From: Tubulanus polymorphus
Taxonomy: Eukaryota > Nemertea > Palaeonemertea > Tubulaniformes > Tubulanidae
Direction: 5' to 3'
Assembly (NCBI RefSeq): GCF_964204645.1
Contig: NC_134029.1
Location: 11,212,850 to 11,276,849, forward strand
DNA length: 64,000 bases
This document shows positions 49,101 to 61,100 of this stretch, one piece after another (the stretch's first letter is position 1; every line of letters begins with the position of its first letter). Below the pieces are notes generated by a model. The model was given only the letters and a program-made list of their open reading frames with translations, searched no databases and had not been told where the DNA came from. Both the position numbers and the translations under genes were made by a program.

Positions 49101-52100
49101 TTAGGAAGTTATTTTGGTAATATAGATTGGAATTTTTGGAAATATATTTTGCGCTTACAGGATTTCTATACATTTGTTTCTATATATTAATTTTTAGTGC
49201 TCTTTTCTGAATAATTGGCAATATGACATGCCCTTAAGGATTTTTGGCAATTTGAACAATTTTCGTGAATATTTGACACTATTATTGAGACAAATTAAAG
49301 TGGGCGCACGTGCCACAGGTGTGACCCCCTGTATCTGTCCCTGGATTGCTATAGGCCTAATAAGACAATTGAACACTGTGGCGCTAGCAAATGGTACTTA
49401 CCTTTCCCACACATTGAATTCAATTTGAATATTTTTCATGAATTTTTATGAAAAAGGGATCTCTCGGAAATCAATTAACACTAGAGATCATCGTCAGTTG
49501 TGACGATACACCTGACGATCATCTTTTGTATCATTTTTATGGTCGAAGACCATATAGGCATTGTCGCTAGTAAAAATCATGCCGTAGTATCTTTTCTGCC
49601 ATGGATATAGTCCCATAATGCTGTATCATATAGAACTGATAATCCAATGAAAGATGGTCTGTAACACGTTATTTGCCTGTATCAACACGTCATTTGCCTG
49701 TATCCAAGATCCTAGCTACGACTATCATGGCCTGTTGTTCTTAGGTTCCAAAAATCATGATCAATTATGGAAAGTTTTGAGGCGCATGAAGGGCCTACAT
49801 GTCAGTGAATTGTCTGTATCGGTTTTATCTGGCAATGAAGTGTTATTCTCATCATTATCCTCACAGGTGCTCGCGTACTGATACCTTCATACGTAGTTCA
49901 TAGCAACTGCACAGTTTGTGGTTTATACCGGAGAGGATCGTAAGTGTTGTCTCTGCAGGGTTTGTCGGTAGCTAGCCTGGATTTATTTCTTGAAAGCACT
50001 TTGAGTGCGGGATTTTCTTCATGAAAATTACCAGTAATGCGAATATGCTGTACTCTCGGGAATAGCCCAAGTCAGCACATATAGTAGTATGGAGACACTA
50101 GTGCTGTATATGCACAGCGAGGTAAGCAGCTGCGTCCCGCCTCGTATATAAACACAGGCCGACTCGGATTGACTGATGAAAAATAAACTTAGGCGCACGG
50201 TTCCCACGATCGTTAAAAGATAGTCCATTACTCTTTATCGGGGAAAAAATTGTACAAGCCTACACTGTATCCATGCCAAGATGAAAGCATAAGACGTGAA
50301 GCCTAAAGGGGGAAGTTCTGAGGATTTTTGGAGCCATTTTAAGTGCATTCTTATGTTATGTGGTCTTTGTCGTAATTAAAACTACCGCTTAGTAGTAGTG
50401 CCTGTCACGTGAACTTCATTCATTCATTTAAAGCATCACACACACAGTGAACACGGTTCGATTGGCTAACGTGTTGACTATACCATTATGGAAAATAGGA
50501 TGGGTAGGATCCGTTAAGGCGATTACACTATGCTTTGTAGCGAAGGTAGATATTACCTATGGCTATTACTATTACACAACTTCCTCAGCCATGCATTTTA
50601 TTTTTGAAACAGATCGTTACATTGAAATGTACTAAAATAAGAACGCTATAATGTCTTTAGAAAATGAACGATCAATTTATTTTCACAAGTCCTCAAAGAA
50701 TTTTTCAGGATTTGGAGAAAATTGGACCACTTTTGATTGGGGGAAAATGTTGTTTAACAGTTTGTTAAAAAACAGCCTCTCGGAAATCCTCTGATAGAAC
50801 TGGCATCTCATGCATCCATTCACTGTACTATTTAGTCAATTTTAAACCCGGTCTTTGACCATATGGACCTCATGGTCCTCATGTAATATTTTGATTTGAT
50901 TAATCCTTGGTTTTTAAACTTAAATCTGTATATAATGGGTTTTTATCTTTATGTTGCCTGTCTTGTCTGTTTTCTTGCTTACCCAAGAGAGACATGTGGC
51001 AATGCTACATTCTACTTAGTGTCGAACTGAGTCACACATACATAGTTCATTATTGCTAACCATATTTTAGGAACCACTACCCCACCCCCAGGTAGCGCTG
51101 AAAGTTATGACGAGAATGAGTACTATTTTGAAAGTACGTAAGTTGGTCATTAGAGAAATCAGTTATTTGAATAATCTGTCAGCCTATATTAACGACCAAC
51201 GGCATGTCATGTCAGTGTCATGTCACAAATTGGTAATCCCATTGGAATCTGATTTTAAGATTTATCATACTGGTATAAACCATGTTCATTTTGAAATATG
51301 AATTATGAAAAGTAATGTGAAGTAACATCATGAACATCCTTGGTTATACCAGAGGCCTGCCTTTTCAATCTAGGCCTACCTGTAGTTCTGCTGTAATTGG
51401 GCTATAAGAGTGTCATGACTAGTAAGAAACTAAGATAGGACCATTGGCATTGTCATGCATATTTGGTGGATTTGCAGTTAAGGTATGTCCAAATCAGATT
51501 TTTATACTGAAAATGCAAAATTTGGAAAATCCTAATCTGAATATGTATCAAAATCTTTAGAAAATAGTATAGCCCATCTTAAGGTATGAAGGTTGACATA
51601 TTCTTCAAATATGGTTCAGATTAAAATTCAATTATGGAAATGAAGAGAGGTAAAAGGGTCTGGTCGATTTTGTTTGTTTCTGGTTTTCTTTCCTTGACTG
51701 TTCTTCCTTTGTAAGTTATGATGTTTGTATATTGTATTATTGATTAGTTTCTCACAGCGGAAAACTAAGTAATTCAAGGGAAGTTGTGGATAATTGCTTT
51801 GTATTGTAGAAAGGATAAGTGTATAACTGCTTCAAAAAGGGATAACTTTGTTTGCTATTTATTATCCTGTGTTTAAGATGAATCAGTTCCCTTTGTGTTG
51901 TTCTTTCCCAATTGTGTCTGAATGTTGGTGACAGTACACCAGTGCCATAACTTTAAAACGAAAATATTTAAACTGTTGGAAATATATTTTGTTATCCATT
52001 TTCATAACCCATTCCATCAAAAATGCATTTTTTTGTGTTATTCCATTGACATAGAATGGGAATATTTTTGTTTTCTAGGGGTGCCTCCTCCAGTAATAAG

Positions 52101-55100
52101 CAGTGCTAATGGCAATTTTCAACCAATGGGACCACCACCAGATGGTAAGTGAATAATTTTTCATTTAGTATTGGTATTGATAAATGTATCATCCGCTGTA
52201 GGTTGTTTTTGATTGACATATATTCACTAAGAAGCACGCGAGTCAAATATTTGATGTGAACAATATTTAGAACTAGCAGAAGGGAGTGTTCGGATGAAGC
52301 CAAGCAGAAGATTAAAGCATCAAGGCAAGAGTGTGTTTCAGTCTTTCTGGACACACTTCTCCTCTCCTAATCCTGGATCCTAGCAATGAGTCGGGCCCAT
52401 ACCCGGGGAGTTCGACAACTGGTCTAGCTACCTATAGCTCAGCAAGCGTTCTTAGTTTCTGGGAAAAATCTGATAAATTGATAAATAGTATCGCTGTTGT
52501 AATTTCATCACTTCTTGTGGAATTGGGGTTACCCATGTTTTTTGGTTCTCGCCACCAGGGGGAGTTGAATATTGAAGTACATACAATTTGCCTATATACG
52601 TATATTGGTACCTATGGATATTTTGTAACCACAATCAATTGCAAAATTGTAGCTCATGACATGTTCCATGATTGTGAAGTGTCTTCAGGACATCGGTTGT
52701 TGTATATGGTCACCAGGGGGTGCTAAATAGCCGAATATGATACTATCTTCATATTGCCTAGTCCTAGTCTAAAGAGCAATTATAATGGTGTATTTCAGCA
52801 TTTTATGGAGGCCCTCCTCCGCCAGCCATGGTACCTCCACCAGACAGGTATGTGCTTTCATCTATATCTTTAACTTAAAGCTGTATGAAAGATATGTCAC
52901 TTCATACTTTCAATCATTCAACTTCTGTTTTTGTTATTTTTCAGAGGTCCAATGCCACCTTTCTATGGTGCTCCACCTCCCAATTTCATTCATCCACCTC
53001 AGTTCTCTGGACCGCCACCTCATTGGGAAAAACGGTATGTGTTTGCCTGGCATCAATTCCTCAATGGAAAGAAATTTTCATGATTTGGATGGCAATCTGG
53101 CTATGGTTGTACATAGACTGGGCATTGAAATTGACACAAGCATTAAATCGATAATCTAGTCATTATCTACAATTTACAAACAGAAAGCTAAACTGTCAAT
53201 TCAAAATTGTTCCTTGTGTTTGAATGAAATCAGTACCTGTCTATTAAACCTCGACCTTGGTGCAATGTTGGTTTTGGTTCTAATTGATCCTAATTCCCAG
53301 GTTTTGGGGCAAATTATATGTAGCTTTGGATGAAATATGTTAGACTATGTTTGGTGTGAAAGTAAATGTGCTATGGATCTGTTCGTTGATTTACTACAGG
53401 TCACCAGGTCGTGAATCGCCTGTCCGAGATTGGGACTTTAATAAAAGCCGATCACCAGGCTGGAGTAGTGGGTAAGGCTTAATTTCCATCGCTTTTGTAA
53501 ATGTCTTGAATTCCGCATTTTCTTTATCTATCAGTATCTGTCGCTTTCAATCTTTGAGAAAAGTCCATCATTTCCTGCTAAAATGCCTGAGATTTTTCAA
53601 ATAATGTCTTGCCTAATGCTAATTTTACTCAAAAGTAGCGGTAGGTTTCCTAAACAAATTATATGTTGTTTGCCAGTTTCACTTTAACAGTAGTAATCTC
53701 TGTATGGATTTTAACACATTAGCACATAGGAATTTCACTATGTAGCGTCAATTACTCTTCAGAAAATCAAATAGAAACCCACATTTACGACATTACAGTA
53801 GATCATTTCCAATTATTTTCATGTAAAATTTCATGTTCATGTTATTTTGTAAACACAGTATGCTCTCATGATATATAATTTGATGAGGTGGCCCACCAAA
53901 ATCACGACCTTTTGTCCCCTGAAAATTCATCCAGACTTACTGATACAAATGAGTGCTCAGATCATTTTCATACTCCAAATACATGTACTCTAAAATTTCA
54001 AATTGGACCATGTTGATTTCTCTACACAAATTTGACTTCTTAGGTGTCTTGTTTATCCTAAGTTAATAGGTTTGACATTTCTATGTCAAGACAAAAAAAG
54101 AGTCAGGGCCGATCTGGGCACCTTGAGGAGTAATAGGCAGGGCCTATGCTGGCAGCTTGATAGGGCTTATAGGTAAAGTTGTTCTACGTGTAGTCATGTA
54201 ATTCATTTCATTTGGAAGTTGTTTTATGATGATTAGCTAGTAATAGATGATTAGTTAATAAAGATGATTAGTTAGTAAAATCTAACAAACTTGATTTGAT
54301 CATGTATTGACATGACACTTCTTACTGTCAGTCACTGTCAATTGGATTAAGATTTACAAAGTGTGAGACATTTTTAATTGGTAATTTGTATGGCAAAATG
54401 CATTCTATCATTGTCATACATCCTGTTATGGATTTAAAAAAACAGGCTAAACTGACTGAGGCTGTCTTGAGGAAAAATTAGATTCTTGCTATAGTAGACT
54501 CCTCTCAACTCACATTCATATGGACCAGAAAAAAATCATTCCGTTTAGCGGCATTCGAGTCGGAGTTTTTGATGAAAGAGGTCATAAATTATTAAGAAAT
54601 TAACCCTCAATGAACCATTCTGTATCGACTCTACATGGCTCGTTTGACAGTGGGATACAAAATAAAAGTAAATTCTACTTTTTACCTTCATGACGTAGTC
54701 ATGAAGGTTATAAGATGGTAGCGAGTCGATGATGTCATTTTCGTGTCACCGCTTATAACTTGTTGGTGGAGTTCAGACGAAGATTTGTCAAACGAATAAA
54801 TACTTTAATCATATTAATGCAGAGTGTAAAATTCAGCTTTTTAGCCCACTTGGGACTTAAGTCCCAGCGGGCTATTGCATTCACTTTTCGTCTGTATACG
54901 GAATCCAGTTATTTTGGGAAGTTTTTCAGACGCTTCAATGTAATGTCTTTATATTTGGGTTACACATGTATCTACCCTAGACACATCTTCAGCTCAAAAA
55001 CTGGCCCTGTCAGAATCAAGATGGCCGACTGGCAGCCATTGTTGTTCACCAAAATCAGCACTTTTTACACATTATTGAACTTTTTGAAGGAAATATTGAA

Positions 55101-58100
55101 GACACTTCGATCAATTACCTTGATATTTTGTATATATTTGAATTCACCAAGGGTCCAGCAGGATAAGAATAATTGGGTCGATCGGACTCAAGATGGCTGT
55201 CCTATGACCTTTTTTGTGCCCTAAAGTGTCAATTTTGGCCCGAATTCCGATTCCTTTAGTTTCCTGCTGGTTTGCCATTTATCATTGCAATTTGTGATGG
55301 GTCTTCTTTTGAAAGGGATCTTTTATACCTGATACAGGTATTTCTGATCAGCAGCAATCTTGGTATCATCAGTAGTCATTCATTGTGGAAAAAAGTTTTT
55401 CCCTATTTTATCGACACCTATGCATATTCTTGTTACCGCCATTGTAGAAATTAGAAATTGTAGCTCATAGCATGTTCTATGATATTGGTGAGTGTCAATG
55501 TCATTAGTATTCTATATGGTCACCAGGGGGCATTGAATGATATGATAACTTAGTATTTCTACATTATATTTGTACCTATGCATATTTTGTTAGCAAAATC
55601 AATTGCAAAGTTGTAGCACATGACATCGTCTATGATTGTGGTGAGTTTAAGGAGATTTGTTATTCTATATGGTGACCAGGGGGCGTTGAATGGTAGAATA
55701 ACTCAGCATTTCCTTATTATATGGTACCTAGGCATATTTTGTTACTATCATCAATTGCAAAGTTGTAGCTCATGACATTTTCTATGATTGTGGTGAGTTT
55801 CAAGGTCATTGGGTTTTGCAGATGGTCAACAGGGGACATTGATTAGTAGAATAACTTAGCATTTCCATATCAACTTGGTAACGAGGCATATATTGTTATC
55901 ACAATCAATTACAAAATCGTAGCTGCTGATATGTTGTATGATATCGTATATCGTCACCAGGGGCGTTGAATATTGAAATTGTTAGATTGTTGAGCATTTG
56001 AAACAACTTCCCAAGTGGGCATGGCGTCCCTGGACGAGCGAGTGCGTCCACTTTTTGGTGGTACGGTTTTTTATGCAAATAGTGGTGCCGATTCCCGGGA
56101 GATTCCTCATTAACATGGTTCCCTATGCAACAAGCAATCAGAGCTTCGCGCACCTGTAACATAGTCCTGTGGATAGACTGTTTAGTAACACATTTTCCTT
56201 GCCAAACTTGTATTCTAGACGTTTTGGCCCCACTTTCGCGGATGAGCCACCGCACAGGATTTCCGCAAAGCAGCAGAAACAAACATGGCCACCTTTTGAA
56301 TTTTCAATGTTAGAAATTGTACATGAATTTCAATTATTTCAGCTGTTAGGGTTTCAAGGTACAATATAACTAGATGATGTGATATGGCATTGTTAATAAA
56401 TGATAATGCCGCAGTGAAGCCAGTCACGAAATGTTCCGATTGAGTGAACAGCAGTCAGAAACATATGAATTAGGGTAGTTACATAACTATTTGCAGTAAA
56501 GTACAGACAAAACATGAAGCCTTAATGGCCGTTTACAAAAACATTCTAGCAATCAGAATTGAAAGATAATAATGATATACAACTTTAAATTTGTTGCCCG
56601 CACACTTGCGACAACGACGCTGCTATACGATACTGTGCTGCCACTTTTATCAATCATGTGGTCATAGAAAATGGCAGCGCCCATTGCAGAATTATCTTGT
56701 TCCGAAAGTGAAAAGATGTCAAAATAACTTTACTGACAAGGCAGTCACATTCCGATAGTCATTCCTAAATATCAAGACTGCCATCTAAACTTAATGGCAA
56801 TCTACATCTTAGATATTGATTGTCAATGACTTATATATGCTTTTAGCATTTTGTCCATTTTCTGGATAGTTACAAACAAATTAGAACATAAAAATGAAAA
56901 ATAATGAAATACGAAAATTTTCATGCGGGACCCCACGATCTACACGGGCGGGTGATGGATCAAACAGACAGGGATACTCCTGTCACAACAATTTTATTGT
57001 CCAATACTGCGTCCGATTCCTTTTCGCTGGGCATTTCGAATATATAAATTAAATTAGTATTGTATATACTCAACGCATGGGCACTGATTCTGAAACCGGC
57101 GGCATTCCCGCAGGATTAGGCGCACACTCAGGCGTACTTGCCGCACCACGCCAAAAATATCAAGCAAGTTTGATGTCGGCGTCAAAGCCGCAAGCGGCAA
57201 AAAGGGCTGAAAATATCACCCGCACACTAGGCGCTTTTGACGCCGGCAGCTTTGTTGTGGCGGCTTTGGCGCTAGTGTGCGGGGGGCTTTAAGTTAAAAT
57301 TATGGCCATTTCTAAAATTATAGCAAAATTATATTATAATTTGTAGTCAGTGCGGAACGTTTGGTTTTGGAACAATGATGAGGGGTGGTAGGTAGTCGTT
57401 CAATTCAAGTCATGATTTACCACATGTTACTTCCGTGTTGTTGAAAATCTCGCGAGAATGGCGCAACATAGAAACTGGCAATAAATGCCAAATATCATAC
57501 ATATTTGTTATTACATACTCATAACTTACTGTACGGAAATAGTTGTTGGTGCTAGCACAGGAATTTTGCAAGGTGGGAGCACCGTACGCCTTGCAGTTAA
57601 GGCATCAGCTGCTGTAACTTTCAATTTCATGTCAAACTTTTCAGAATATTGATTACAAAATCTGGTGTCAGTGATTAAAATTGTCAACAGCATTTTAAAG
57701 AAATTTAATAGACAGCATTTTGAAGCCGTTGGTACAATGATACATCAAAGGCTATGTACTAACACATCGTCGGCAAAAGCCGTCAATTGCCGTCGTGAAA
57801 TTCGAACCATGACCAGTGCTTATTTTGGTAAATAAAACGTGCGTATGAATATGCAGATGAATTTTACGCAATACTTATTTGCATATACAGGGGTGTAGCC
57901 ACGGATGCGACAACTGCGACATATGTCGCACCAATAATTTAAAAACCCATTATGCTAAAACGTCATAATAAACGTTATTCTGTATTTACATGGGGGGGGG
58001 TATCAAGTTCTTTCGAAGATGTCAGTGGTGCTAATTTACAGAGGCATTGGTAATGCACATGAGACTTTCGGTGTAGGCCACATCCAACCCAGTGACTCCA

Positions 58101-61100
58101 GCGAGTTTTGTTTATAGTGTTTACGGTATCACATCTGGACCATGCACCTCACAGTATCAAAGTTGCCGAATTCAGAAGACTTTTTTCATATTACTTTACA
58201 GTGACTCAAACCGGTATTCTTCTGGTTATATTTCACTGATTCTGTAGGTGTTTTTTGTTCATGAAAAATGAACCATAATAAGGGATTTGACCAAAAAATT
58301 CTGCTCAAGTGCCGAGACATGGAAACCGAGAAAATCGAGAGAGTACCGGTATTGATGTGCAATAAGCTAACATCAGTTAACTATTCATCAATAAATGGTC
58401 AAGGGCAGATCCAGCCTACCACTTGTATCGAGGGGTACTCAGATTTGCCCTGCTATTTTTCTAGTTCGTGATTTTGACAGGCTCTTGTACTAAAATGAAT
58501 GTTTTATTCCGGGCAAGTATTCTGGAAGTAGTATAGAAAATGGTCTAAATGAATCTAAACGAAAATAATTAACTTCAAGGGGGGTAGACTTTATACCCCA
58601 AATATGCTTAAAGATTGCATCTCAGAGCCTTGAAAAATCAAAATTTTCTGGGGGAGTGCCCCCAGGTCCGTTTTGTGCTATGATATAGTTGCCATTCCAG
58701 TTCAGCAGGACTCAGAAACCGCTCTGGGATGGTGAAACATCTGGATCCGTCCCTAGACCAAAGATAACCTTATAGGCATTATATTATCTACAGAAAAATT
58801 ATTCAAATATCAGCTCTCATAGCCATCAGAACGCATCTCAGACGTTTTAATGTTAAAAATTTTCTTGTGGGAGGGCCCCCAAACCCCCCTTCTAGACATC
58901 GAGCCTTCGGCGCTCGTTTGGATGTGCGCTCCAGATTGTCGCACCATTGAATTTTAGGTGGCTACGCCCCTGATATATAAAACACCAAAACAGGTGAACT
59001 AGTATAAATTAGGACATATGTAATGTACCTTACAAATTGCATCCCTATATCCTTTTCTGAAATATTTTAAACTTTGTCAAGTATCTCATATCTCATAAGG
59101 CTGTGGTAAACCTCTTGGCCCATGGGCAATTATTTAACTTGGTTGCCGTACACCCACTAATTACACCGAAAGGTTTGCAAGTTTCTTGCTCTTCCAATAT
59201 GGCTATGGTGGGTATTTTGAATTCCTTGTTAGTGCTCATGACACTTCAAATGATAAGCAATTTTCTGAAGGTTGGTAACAATGTCCATGGATTACTCATA
59301 TCGAAATTCACCGTGCTCACATCTCAAAATGGCCTCCAAGGTGGACATCTTGAATTAATCATTAGTGCTGTACACACATCTAATAAAATGCGATTTCTTT
59401 TAAACTTGGTGGGTGTAACGGGGAATTCCGGCGCTACTAAAATAATTATGGGAAAGCCATAGAATGGCGTACGTTTCATTCGACTAGGTGCCGTATACGT
59501 TCCGATTTCAAATGCTCATTGCTGGTGAGGATGTAATTATTTCACTCATCTGCCATAGGTATTGTTTCATTTTAATACCCGGTGATTGTTTTGATTGACA
59601 TTGAGGTGTATGCGAATATTCACTTACACGAGGCCTCCACATGCACGCGGAGTGCTACACCACACACACACACAAGCTCGTACAGTACACTACTAAGGGT
59701 GATGCTGTAACACGTGCACGTTTGACATGAAAATAGGCTGAATAATCGTAGCAGAAGATGAGCGCTGTGTTTTCTGTTCGATAGAATTTTGTAATTTCTT
59801 GTGACCTGAATATTGTAGTGGTAAATTCCAGGATTTAAAACGATCTAATAGCCGATTTCTTCTGTACCGGTATTTTAGCTTCCGTCGCCAACATTGGAAG
59901 AGGTTTCCAAAACCCAATATTCAGCCACCCTCTGATATGTGACATCATATGAATTTCAGGCCATCCCAAAATAATGGTCTGTTTGCCGTAACCCAACCAA
60001 CCCGACTCTACGCGAATCCAAAACTTTTTTCTGGGATTCATTGAAATAAATTTTATCTTTGATAAAAACGGCCGACCGACCCACTGCCTACTATGAGCTA
60101 CGTATTTTTGAATTCAAGTGTGCATCGTGTGAAAAAATGCCTTGACATGTGGCCTAGTTTAAGTTTTCCAGGAAACTGACAGTGTTCCAATAAGCTGCCA
60201 TTCATTCTAATGCTGGTAACGTAAAAGCGCGCACATATTCAATGTACTGTTTCATTTTTAACACAGAGATGACGCTCTGGGCGAAGTTATAATTTTAGAA
60301 TAATTCTTGAAATCTACGCTATTAGACAAATTACCCGTGCACAACGTAGATGATTTTTTTGCGATATTGTTTCCATGAAAAAAAGCCCAAAGGTGAAAAA
60401 AAATTTTTTTCTTTACCAAAAATCTTGCCAAAAAAAATTTCTACCTACCTACCGACTCATCCTGAAAAGTTGAGTCAGTGTTGCGGCAAACAGACAATTA
60501 TTTTGGGATGGCCTTATTTGAATATTTTTTCATATTGTGAAACATATTTTTTTTAAATATAAAATAGTTTCCCTGCCGTGCCTACCTGTACCCTTCAAAA
60601 TTTTGGACGTGGACCGTAAACAAATGTATATCTTTGGTCGTATTTGACTACAAAAGATTCTTTGAGAAAGATAAAATACAATATAAACTTGTGGAACTTT
60701 GAAGTCACGAATTAAAAAGATTTTTCAAGCAATGCCCTTATTCCAAACAACCTCTAGCTTTCAAGGTAAACCACACTTCGCCCATGGGCAATTTATTTAA
60801 CATATCAGGGTCATGTACATGGTATTCCGCCATGTTTTAGTTTTTTACTGTATGCAATTCTGATATTATATTAAGGATACCATTCTCTTTGTTGTGTAGG
60901 TCAGAAGAGGATGTGAGATATCGACGAGACAGGGAGAGAGATCGTGATTACGATCGAGATCGCAGCAGCTATCGTAGAGACAGGGATACATCGGATTCCA
61001 GATCAAAAGAACGTGAAAGAGATAGAGACCGAGATCGAAAACACCGGGACAGGCCAGAAAGAGAACATAAGCGAAGGTATGGTAGAATAGAACTCGAAAC

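Noticed and set aside
52331-52726. 131-codon plus-strand frame between exons 12 and 13
   Set aside because: It overlaps modular repeat P11, has no family similarity, and the FIP1L1 exons splice across it in phase.
54760-55224. 154-codon plus-strand frame
   Set aside because: It lies in modular repeat P12; the same peptide ([21 protein letters not shown]) appears at 42619 in P10 with interruptions, so it is repeat sequence and not a gene.
59640-59680. Possible Z-DNA or microsatellite (CACACACA)
   Set aside because: Too short (about six dinucleotides) to be notable.
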